Assembly: GCA_913778905.1 (NCBI GenBank)
Contig: CAJYYA010000008.1
Coordinates: 208,046-272,045 of the forward strand
Direction: 5' to 3'
DNA length: 64,000 bases
Source of the DNA: an uncultured Naasia sp.
GTDB lineage: Bacteria; Actinomycetota; Actinomycetes; Actinomycetales; Microbacteriaceae
In this document: piece after piece, positions 9,282 to 15,864 of the stretch
Numbering within the stretch: position 1 is the stretch's first letter
How the letters are laid out: every line of letters begins with the position of its first letter
Notes under the pieces: generated by a model
Told to the model about the DNA's origin: nothing
The model's database searches: none
What the model saw: only the letters and a program-made list of their open reading frames with translations
Translations under genes and position numbers: made by a program

Positions 9282-9425
9282 ATGACCACTCACGACGGAA
9301 CGACGGGAGCGAATCCCGTCGACACCGACCGCGCACCCGAGGACGGTGACACGGTCGTCGAGCACGTGACAGGCGGCGGGGGAGACTTCCGGTGGCCCTG
9401 GCAGCGGGTGGCGGACGGCCGATGA
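9282..9425 (+). CDS. GG-peptide 3 (47 aa)
   Basis: The ATG at 9282 follows a purine-rich GAACAGGA. The product is 47 residues: an acidic, Thr-rich leader ending VVEHVTGGGG, then DFRWPWQRVADGR. The PWQR core and terminal GR match GG-peptide 2. The stop overlaps the start of GG-peptide 4 (ATGA), so the two are probably translated together. The pair begins 151 bases after an LAATG surface protein gene and is followed by a terminator. Unknown function. Confidence 0.7.
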   Translation: MTTHDGTTGANPVDTDRAPEDGDTVVEHVTGGGGDFRWPWQRVADGR

Positions 9426-9592
9426 CCGAGCACGATGCGTCTGCCACGACGCCGGACTCCGTCGCGCCCATGCCGGAAAGCGAGCAGGACGCCACCACCC
9501 CGGCACCTCAGAACGAAGCCATCCACGACGACCTGCTCGACGGGGTCGCCGGAGGGGGCGGCGCGTGGACGAGGATCTTCAGCGGGCGCTGA
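9422..9592 (+). CDS. GG-peptide 4 (56 aa)
   Basis: This gene overlaps the previous peptide gene by four bases. The 56-residue product has an acidic, Pro/Thr-rich leader with IHDDLLDGVAGGGG, a good double-glycine-type motif, and a tail of only nine residues after the glycines: AWTRIFSGR. The tail end is shared with GG-peptide 2 (RLFSGR). No transmembrane helix is present. Of the six, this is the clearest case of a long leader and a short core. Confidence 0.72.
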   Translation: MTEHDASATTPDSVAPMPESEQDATTPAPQNEAIHDDLLDGVAGGGGAWTRIFSGR

Positions 9593-9615
9593 CGCCGAAA
9601 GACGACATCGAGAAC

Positions 9616-9655
9616 CGAAAGAGGGTCGGCACCCCAGGACGCCGACCCTCTTTCG
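9616..9655 (+). terminator. Terminator after GG-peptides 3 and 4
   Basis: A 15-base perfect inverted repeat (9616-9630 with 9641-9655) with a 10-base loop begins 24 bases after the GG-peptide 4 stop. It ends in TTTCG on the plus strand and starts CGAAA, so it may also serve the minus-strand gene ending at 9687. Confidence 0.8.
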
Positions 9656-9686
9656 TTGTCGCCGAACCGAGTCCGGTGGCCGGATG

Positions 9687-9917
9687 TCAGGCCTTGGGAG
9701 TCGCCCATCGGCGCCTGGCCGTCAGAGCTGCAGCGACGACGAGCATCGCCCAGGACGCCATGAGAACGAAGTCGGCGAGATCGAGTGGACCGTCCGGAGC
9801 GGCGTTCTCGTCTTTGACGGACCACAGGAATGCGCCGACCACGAAGCCGAGCACGGCCACGAGATAGAGCGTCGTCAACGGCCGGCTGAACCGGGCGGGA
9901 GAGGAAAGTGCGCTCAA
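9687..9917 (-). CDS. Small two-helix membrane protein (76 aa)
   Basis: I chose the TTG at 9917 because it overlaps the stop of the upstream membrane gene in a TTGA arrangement and AAAGGA lies upstream. The product is about 76 residues with two transmembrane helices (YLVAVLGFVVGAFLW and FVLMASWAMLVVAAAL) and a basic C-terminus. It is probably co-translated with the gene ending at 9914. No recognised domain. Confidence 0.6.
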   Translation of the reverse strand: MSALSSPARFSRPLTTLYLVAVLGFVVGAFLWSVKDENAAPDGPLDLADFVLMASWAMLVVAAALTARRRWATPKA

Positions 9918-10450
9918 TGTGAGAACAGTCCTTTCAGAGTCGCGGCGCCGACGCCCATGGCGGCAGTGAGGACGGCCGACAGCAGGCATACGTACCAGCT
10001 GGCGCGCCGCTCGCTCATCGCCACGTAGCCGAGCACACCCAGCATCGCGACTGACGAACCGGACGCCACCAGATAGCTCTCGTAGTCACCGATGATGTTG
10101 AGCGTGCCGAGAAGAAGCGCCACGGTCGGCACGAGCGGGCCGAGGAGGATGCCGTAGGAGTGATCCAGGGCGCGCCGGAACGACTCGCGAACTCCCACGG
10201 TGCGATTGTCCCGCGACCCGTGCGACGCGACGGCTACGGCGATGACATGGGCCGCCCAGATCGACACGGAGGTCACCGCCCCGTGGAAGAACAGGTCCTG
10301 GCTCTTCTGCCCGTCCTCGGAGAAGGCGAGCATCGCGAGGAAGAGGATCGTGCCGTATATGGCTTCCGGCGTCGCGATGGCATCCCGAATCATGTAGCGC
10401 CGCGCTGTGGCGAGCTCAGGCTCTTCCGCGACCGTTCCCCCGTGTGTCAC
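9914..10450 (-). CDS. Polytopic membrane protein of unknown function
   Basis: This 178-residue protein starts at a GTG and has about five predicted transmembrane segments (for example AIYGTILFLAMLAFS, VSIWAAHVIAVAVAS, ILLGPLVPTVALLLGTL). I recognise no catalytic motif. It forms a two-gene unit with the small membrane protein downstream. It is divergent from the UDP-glucose dehydrogenase gene, with about 115 bases between them. A transport or immunity role next to the GG-peptides would be speculation. Confidence 0.65.
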   Translation of the reverse strand: MTHGGTVAEEPELATARRYMIRDAIATPEAIYGTILFLAMLAFSEDGQKSQDLFFHGAVTSVSIWAAHVIAVAVASHGSRDNRTVGVRESFRRALDHSYGILLGPLVPTVALLLGTLNIIGDYESYLVASGSSVAMLGVLGYVAMSERRASWYVCLLSAVLTAAMGVGAATLKGLFSH

Positions 10451-10565
10451 TTTCTCATCATCCCGAATAGGGCAGCAGATCGGGAGTTCCCACTACGGGT
10501 GGCATCGAAGTCGCTCGCTCCGCCGTCACCCCTTCCGGTCAACCCCGTCTGCTAGGAAGAGCGGC

Positions 10566-11876
10566 ATGCGTCTGTCTGTCATCGGTTGCGGCTATCTCGG
10601 AGCGGTCCACGCCGCCGCCATGGCGTCCATCGGCCACGAGGTCGTCGGGATCGACGTCGACGAGAACAAGATCGCGTCGCTCTCGAAGGGCGAAGCGCCC
10701 TTCTTCGAGCCGGGCCTTCCCGAGATCCTCGCCGAGGGCATCGCCTCCGGCCGGCTGCGCTTCACGACCGACATGTCCGAGGCCCGCGGCGCCCAGATTC
10801 ACTTCGTGGGAGTCGGCACCCCGCAGCAGCGCGACGGTTACGCCGCAGATCTCACCTACGTCAATGCCGCCATCGACGGGCTGCTGCCCTACCTCGCCGC
10901 GGGCGACGTGGTCGCCGGGAAGTCGACCGTCCCGGTCGGAACGGCCGCCGGCCTCGCGCCCCGCGTCGCCGAGACGGGCGCGACCCTCGTCTGGAATCCC
11001 GAGTTCCTGCGGGAAGGGTGGGCCGTCCAGGACACCGTCGACCCCGACCGACTCGTGGTCGGTATTCCGGCGGGAGATGCAGGAGAGGAGGCGGCGGATC
11101 TGCTGCGCGAGGTCTACCACCCCTCCGTCGCCAAGGGCACGCCGTTCATCGTCACGGACCTCGCCACGGCGGAACTCGTCAAGGTGTCGGCCAACGCGTT
11201 CCTGGCCACCAAGATCAGCTTCATCAACGCGATGGCCGAGATCGCCGAGGTGACGGGAGCCGACGTGACGACCCTCGCCGATGCGATCGGCCACGACGTT
11301 CGCATCGGCCGTCGCTTCCTCGGCGCCGGGATCGGGTTCGGCGGTGGCTGTCTGCCGAAGGACATCCGTGCCTTCTCGGCCCGCGCCGAGGAGCTCGGCC
11401 GTGGTGAGTCCGTCGCGTTCCTCCGCGAGATCGACGCCATCAACCTGCGTCGCCGCGACCGCGCCGTCGACCTCGCGGTCGCCGCCCTCGACGGGCAGGT
11501 GTTCGAGAAGAAGATCACGCTCCTCGGAGCCGCTTTCAAGCCGCACAGCGACGACATCCGCGATTCGCCGGCCCTCGACGTCGCCGTCCGACTGCGCGGA
11601 CTGGGCGCCTCGGTCACCGTGACCGACCCGGCCGCCATCGAGAACGCCCGTCGCGTGCACCCGCAGCTCACCTACGTGACCGACCGCGACGAGGCGCTCG
11701 CCGACGCCGACGTCGTCATCGTGGTGACCGAGTGGGACGAGTACCGCCGTCAGATGAGCCCCGAGCACGTGAGCTCGCTCACGACAGGCCGCATCGTCAT
11801 CGACGGCCGCAACTGTCTCGACGCGGCCGCCTGGCGTGCCGCCGGCTGGACCTACTTCGGCATGGGACGGCCCTGA
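10566..11876 (+). CDS. ugd: UDP-glucose 6-dehydrogenase
   Basis: It oxidises UDP-glucose to UDP-glucuronate with two NAD+, supplying glucuronate for surface polysaccharides. The 436-residue protein has the N-terminal Rossmann motif VIGCGYLG (residues 5-12), VGVGTPQQ, KSTVPVGT, the WNPEFLREG signature, and the catalytic cysteine Cys262 in GFGGGCLPKD. The C-terminal UDP-binding domain contains LGAAFKPHSDDIRDSPA. The ATG at 10566 gives the canonical start of the family, and GGAAGAG lies just upstream. It stands alone, followed by a terminator, about 11 kb from the main glycan genes that could use its product. Confidence 0.95.
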   Translation: MRLSVIGCGYLGAVHAAAMASIGHEVVGIDVDENKIASLSKGEAPFFEPGLPEILAEGIASGRLRFTTDMSEARGAQIHFVGVGTPQQRDGYAADLTYVNAAIDGLLPYLAAGDVVAGKSTVPVGTAAGLAPRVAETGATLVWNPEFLREGWAVQDTVDPDRLVVGIPAGDAGEEAADLLREVYHPSVAKGTPFIVTDLATAELVKVSANAFLATKISFINAMAEIAEVTGADVTTLADAIGHDVRIGRRFLGAGIGFGGGCLPKDIRAFSARAEELGRGESVAFLREIDAINLRRRDRAVDLAVAALDGQVFEKKITLLGAAFKPHSDDIRDSPALDVAVRLRGLGASVTVTDPAAIENARRVHPQLTYVTDRDEALADADVVIVVTEWDEYRRQMSPEHVSSLTTGRIVIDGRNCLDAAAWRAAGWTYFGMGRP

Positions 11877-11890
11877 CCTTCCCCCCGAAC

Positions 11891-11929
11891 GACGAAGGCC
11901 CGCCCCGATGCTCGGAGCGGGCCTTCGTC
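11891..11929. terminator. Bidirectional terminator between ugd and the convergent surface-protein gene
   Basis: A 13-base perfect inverted repeat (11891-11903 with 11917-11929) has a 13-base loop. It lies between the stop of ugd and the stop of the convergent minus-strand gene ending at 11945, so it can serve both. Confidence 0.8.
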
Positions 11930-11944
11930 GTCGAGAGCGACCGA

Positions 11945-13387
11945 TCAGGCTCGGCGTCCGGCCCGGCGCGCGACGATCAGAGCGGCACCGGCGAGCAGGA
12001 GCAGCCCGCCGAGGGGCCACGATCCGGAGTCGGGGCCCGTCGCGGCCAACCGCGCTGCCGAGGGGCCGGTCACCGCGGCCCGGTCGACGACGATCGACAG
12101 CGCCCCAGCCGCGAACTGACCCTGCACGACCGCGCTCGACACGGTGACGCCATCGACGGTGACGGTAGCCCGGAACCACTGACGCGGGTCGATGACGAGG
12201 AATCCGAAGCGTCCCTCCGCATCGGTCGATACGGGGTTCCGGTCGGTCGCGTAGTGCAGATCGTCGGAAGCGACCGGTGCGAACGGGCCGTCGGGAGAAG
12301 CGGACGACTCGAGCACGACATCCACGCCGGAGAGGGGCTCGCCCCGCCGGTCGGTGACGGTCGCCGGGGCGACGACCGCCAGATCGATGAAGGTGGCGTA
12401 CTGCTCACCGCCCTGATAGTTGCGGTAGACGCCGAGCGCGGCGAGCTGGGGACTCCGATCGAGATCCAGGATGCCGGTCCAGTCGGATCCGTTCCGCGAG
12501 AGCTCGACGCGCTGATTATCGCCGTCCGTGACGCTGAGACGGAGCTCGGCCGAGGTCATCGGGGTGTCGTCCAGCCGGTTGTCGTCTCGCATCCCGTCGG
12601 CCAGATCGCCGCCCAGGCGGAACGCCTTCGCCCCGGCGAACACACCGAGGCTGCCGGTGCTGCCGGCGAAGACGCCTTCGAGACTGCTGTCCTTCTGCAG
12701 AGCGGGCGTGATGACGACGCGGCGCAGGGTCTCGTCGTCCGCCCGTACCTCGATCTGCTGCCCCATCGCCCGGAACGAGCCGTCCTGGAAGAGCGTGTAA
12801 GTGTAGTGAGGAGCCGCCGGGAGCCCCTGGAAGATCGCGACCCCGCGAGCGGATGTCGTCGCCGTGGCCTGCAGCAGACGATCGTCCGTGGACAGGTGGA
12901 CGGTCGCGCCCTCGACCAGGCCGTCCGTCGGAGTGAGGGCCCCGATCACGATGGTCGCGTCGTCCTCGCTCGTGATCGGCGCGGATCCGTCCGAAACCAC
13001 CTGCTTCGAGCCCCACGAACCCGTTCCCGAGACTGTGACGGTGAGCACGGCGCGATAGTCGGCGAAACCCGGGAAGTACGAGGCGGAGGTGGCGCCGTCG
13101 ATGGGTTCGCCATCACGCAACCATCGGTAGGAGAGCGTCGTGTCGGCCGGCCAACCCGTCGTGGCGACGGTCATCCGCTGCGCCATGAGCGAGTCCCCCG
13201 CGAGGGTCGCCGTGGGCGTCGGATCGGTCACCGGCGCCGAGACGTCGACCGTGGGGTTGGTGTTCGACGGATCCGGAACCGGAGCCGCGCCGGCCATCGA
13301 CGGAACCGCGACGGCGGCGAGGACCGCGGCCGTGACCGCCACGGCGCTGATGAGGCCGCCCGTTCGGCGACGCGACGAGTTACGCAT
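11945..13387 (-). CDS. Secreted multidomain surface protein with LAATG anchor (paralogue A)
   Basis: The 480-residue product begins with a basic region and a signal peptide (cleavage near 35, MAGAA-P). It contains a domain with YRWLRDGEPIDGATSASYFPG, typical of Ig-like modules in actinobacterial cell-surface proteins. Next come segments resembling Ig/carboxypeptidase-regulatory beta-sandwiches (for example STDAEGRFGFLVID). The end is LAATG (from residue 447), a hydrophobic helix and basic residues. The gene upstream on this strand (13403-14857) encodes a close paralogue along its whole length, and only 15 bases separate them, so this looks like a tandem duplication in one operon. Function unknown; adhesion or matrix are guesses. 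Confidence 0.75.
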   Translation of the reverse strand: MRNSSRRRTGGLISAVAVTAAVLAAVAVPSMAGAAPVPDPSNTNPTVDVSAPVTDPTPTATLAGDSLMAQRMTVATTGWPADTTLSYRWLRDGEPIDGATSASYFPGFADYRAVLTVTVSGTGSWGSKQVVSDGSAPITSEDDATIVIGALTPTDGLVEGATVHLSTDDRLLQATATTSARGVAIFQGLPAAPHYTYTLFQDGSFRAMGQQIEVRADDETLRRVVITPALQKDSSLEGVFAGSTGSLGVFAGAKAFRLGGDLADGMRDDNRLDDTPMTSAELRLSVTDGDNQRVELSRNGSDWTGILDLDRSPQLAALGVYRNYQGGEQYATFIDLAVVAPATVTDRRGEPLSGVDVVLESSASPDGPFAPVASDDLHYATDRNPVSTDAEGRFGFLVIDPRQWFRATVTVDGVTVSSAVVQGQFAAGALSIVVDRAAVTGPSAARLAATGPDSGSWPLGGLLLLAGAALIVARRAGRRA

Positions 13388-13402
13388 GGTTTCCCCTATC
13401 CC

Positions 13403-14857
13403 TCAGATGCCTGGGCGGTCGACTCGGACCGCAATTCCCCGTCGCCGCGTGCGCGCCACCGCGAGGGTGATCGCCCCGGCGAGGAGAAGCAGTGCCGCCA
13501 ACGGCAGCGGCGCGTCGAATCCGGTGGACGCGAGCGTCCCGGACGCTCCGACCGTCGGCGTCGAGCGGTCGGGGAGGTTCAGAGTGGTCGTGAGGGATCC
13601 GGCGGCGAACGGCGCGGTGGTCACCGGGCCGTCCGCCGTGACACCCGCAGCGGACACGCGGACGCGGAAGAACCCGGACGGTGCGGACGGAACGAATCCG
13701 AATCGACCCTGCGCATCGGTCGTGGCGGGTACTCGGTCGGTGCCGCCGGCGAGATCCCCGACCGCGACCGGGGTGAACGGGCCGTCAGCGGAGGTCGCAT
13801 GCAACAGGGTCACCTCGGCGCCTCCGACCGGTGCGCCCCGCTGATCGAGCACGAGGGACGGTGCGGCGATCGTCAGGTCGAAGACGCTCACCTGCTCCTC
13901 GCCTCCCGGGAACACCCGTGCGAGACCGGCGGAGGCGAACTGAGGTGCCACGTTCAGGTCGACCACGCCGACGAAGTCGTCGCCGTCCTTGATCAGCTGC
14001 ACGTTGTCGGCGTCTCCTTCACGGAGGCTGAGTCGCAGTTCGACGGACTCGACGTCCGGCTGATCGGCGAGCGCGATGACGGCGGGCTGAGCGAATACCC
14101 CGACGCTCCCCGTCGACCCGGTGAAGGAGCCCTCGAGCGTGGCGCCCACGGGCAGCCCCGGCGTGAGCACGGCGGTGCGCTCCGTGGTCGTCGCCGCCTC
14201 CCCCAGGTGGAGATGCCGGACGAGCAAGCGCAGACGGCCGAATGCATCGTCATCGGTCTGGAAGACGGTGAACTCGTAGTCCGCAACAGGCAGTCCCTGG
14301 AAGGTGACGCGGCCCTGGGCGTCCGTGACGCCTTCCGCGCGAAGCCCGCCCGCCTCGGTGAACAGATAGACGTTCGCGCCCGGGATCGACGCGCCCGACG
14401 GGTCGACCGTCGTCACCACGAGAGATGCGTCGTCTCCGCTCGTGATGGGGGCCGATTCGGCGCTCGTCACGACGCCGACGGCGCCCGAAAGTGCCGTCGC
14501 GGTCACCCGCACCGACAGGCGGGTGCCCCAGTCCGTGAAGCCGGGGAGGTAGCCGCTCGACGTGGCGCCGTCGATGGCGGCGCCGTCGCGCAGCCACTGG
14601 TAGGCGAACGTCGTGCCCGGTTCCCAGTCCTCGAGGCGCACGCTCATCGGCTGGGCGAGAAGCGCATCCCCTTGGAGAGTCGCGGTTCCCAGAATGGCCG
14701 GGGCAGCGGAGGCCGCGCTGTCCGTGCCCGGGACGCCACCCGTGGTGTCCTCGGCTGCCGAGGCCGTCATGGGAAGCGCGAGCGAGACGAGCAGGAGCGC
14801 CGCCGTCGCGCCTCCACCGATCGATGCGCTGATTCGGCGCAGGCGTGAGCGTGCCAT
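13403..14857 (-). CDS. Secreted multidomain surface protein with LASTG anchor (paralogue B)
   Basis: I chose the ATG at 14857 because GGGGGA lies about 5 bases upstream; the ATG at 14863 leaves no room for a ribosome-binding site. The 484-residue protein has a signal peptide (ending TASAA-E) and the same domain order as paralogue A. Matching segments include YQWLRDGAAIDGATSSGYLPG, LEGSFTGSTGSVGVFA and TTDAQGRFGFVP. The sorting signal is LASTG (from 442). After the usual RRR there is an extra 12-residue tail, unusual for such anchors. It is the promoter-proximal gene of the pair. GG-peptides 5 and 6 lie on the opposite strand upstream. Confidence 0.75.
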   Translation of the reverse strand: MARSRLRRISASIGGGATAALLLVSLALPMTASAAEDTTGGVPGTDSAASAAPAILGTATLQGDALLAQPMSVRLEDWEPGTTFAYQWLRDGAAIDGATSSGYLPGFTDWGTRLSVRVTATALSGAVGVVTSAESAPITSGDDASLVVTTVDPSGASIPGANVYLFTEAGGLRAEGVTDAQGRVTFQGLPVADYEFTVFQTDDDAFGRLRLLVRHLHLGEAATTTERTAVLTPGLPVGATLEGSFTGSTGSVGVFAQPAVIALADQPDVESVELRLSLREGDADNVQLIKDGDDFVGVVDLNVAPQFASAGLARVFPGGEEQVSVFDLTIAAPSLVLDQRGAPVGGAEVTLLHATSADGPFTPVAVGDLAGGTDRVPATTDAQGRFGFVPSAPSGFFRVRVSAAGVTADGPVTTAPFAAGSLTTTLNLPDRSTPTVGASGTLASTGFDAPLPLAALLLLAGAITLAVARTRRRGIAVRVDRPGI

Positions 14858-15200
14858 ATCCATCCCCCGGAAATCGTCGGAGCTGTGAAAGCGCCCCGGA
14901 ACGGACGCTACTATCCGAGCCCGCCCGAGCTGAATGACCACGCGGTGATTGACCCGCGCACTGGGGCGTGGGCCGAGCGACGATCCGCCCGCGAACGGGT
15001 GTACCGCGGTGCGGGTCGGCGCCTGCCCGGGTACCTCCTGCTGCCCGCGGACGTGTCGGAGGTGCCTGCCGAGGCGTCGAAATCCGACCACCCGAGCCCC
15101 CCGAAGGGGAGATTCTGGGAAGAGCCGGAGACATGCACACTCGTAAGACACGGCTGGGCCAGCGTCTCAGCGCCGAAATCTCACGGACGGAACCCCCCGC
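14858..15200. other. Gene-poor 343-base stretch with decarboxylase fragments
   Basis: No convincing gene is seen here. Apart from the expected promoter for the minus-strand surface-protein pair, the recognisable content is at 14985-15070. There, two pieces similar to the upstream region and the interior of the downstream keto-acid decarboxylase gene are joined together (see separate entry). The remainder, about 15071-15200, has no recognised content beyond a weak GGACGG before GG-peptide 5. Confidence 0.6.
14985..15070 (+). pseudogene. Scrambled duplicate fragments of the keto-acid decarboxylase locus
   Basis: Bases 14985-15019 match 15809-15845 (the region just before the decarboxylase start) with two single-base gaps. 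Bases 15017-15070 match 16336-16389, inside the decarboxylase gene, at 51 of 54 positions. The two pieces are adjacent here but about 500 bases apart in the intact locus, so this is a deleted, decayed partial copy. It encodes the peptide piece RLPGYLLLPADVSE in one frame but no complete protein. Confidence 0.75.
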
Positions 15201-15338
15201 ATGGCCGAGCGCAACCAAACCGAAGCGGACGTCAAGGGCGAGGATCCGACCGGCCTCCTCGAAGACGAGATCCTCGACACGATCGGCGGCGGCGGCGAAG
15301 AGCCCCAGGTGACCCGCCACCGACGCGGCGGTCTGTAG
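15201..15338 (+). CDS. GG-peptide 5 (45 aa)
   Basis: The ATG at 15201 encodes 45 residues. The leader is acidic and contains GLLEDEILDTIGGGG, which fits the double-glycine leader pattern well (Leu/Ile spacing before GG). The tail EEPQVTRHRRGGL is basic and lacks the tryptophans of peptides 1-4. The ribosome-binding site is weak (GGACGG about 10 bases upstream). GG-peptide 6 follows 58 bases downstream on the same strand with a better site. Function unknown. Confidence 0.6.
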   Translation: MAERNQTEADVKGEDPTGLLEDEILDTIGGGGEEPQVTRHRRGGL

Positions 15339-15396
15339 GCACACGCCGGCACCGCCGCTGATCACCCGCTCGGCGCCAGAACATAGAAGGACGAAC

Positions 15397-15585
15397 ATGA
15401 CCGACGACATCCGTCTCGACCACGCCGGAGACGGTCCCCACGACGAGGTCGCGACCATCGAGACGGCGGAAGACTCTGTGGCGGCGTCCGATACGCCTGT
15501 GGCGGCAACCGAACTGGAGGAGGTCGGCGGCGGCGGCGTCGTCTTCTTCGAGCCCTTGTTCGGCATCCGGCCCGGGCGGACGTGA
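15397..15585 (+). CDS. GG-peptide 6 (62 aa)
   Basis: A good AGAAGGA lies about 7 bases before the ATG. The 62-residue product has a long acidic, Ala/Thr-rich leader ending VAATELEEVGGGG. The tail VVFFEPLFGIRPGRT is aromatic and arginine-terminated, like the other family members. It sits between GG-peptide 5 and the keto-acid decarboxylase gene. No processing or export gene is adjacent in the window. Confidence 0.68.
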   Translation: MTDDIRLDHAGDGPHDEVATIETAEDSVAASDTPVAATELEEVGGGGVVFFEPLFGIRPGRT

Positions 15586-15864
15586 CCCACGCCACCTCCA
15601 CGCCTCGCACCCGTGACGGGGGAGCATCGATAGGTCGCCCCTGACATCGGCGAGGTCGCTGGCAGCGGGGCCCCGAGCAGATCCCGCGGCTATCAACGAC
15701 CTGCTGGAGCCTGAGAGCCTCTCGTCCTCACGGCCGGCCGTCTACTGCCTTTCGCCCTGGGGACGCGCGGAGGGCCCGACCTGCCCAGGACCTGGGGCAC
15801 CAGCCGGCCCGCCCGCGAACGGGGTGTACCGCGGTGCTGGGTCGGTGAGGAAATGTGGCCTCCC

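Noticed and set aside
9914..10450. The membrane protein near GG-peptides 3 and 4 considered as their exporter or immunity protein
   Set aside because: No ABC, peptidase or known immunity features, and it is on the opposite strand past a terminator.
11732..14848. A 1038-residue plus-strand frame overlapping ugd and the paralogue pair
   Set aside because: No domain or start signal; Arg/Gly-rich shadow of two well-supported minus-strand surface proteins.
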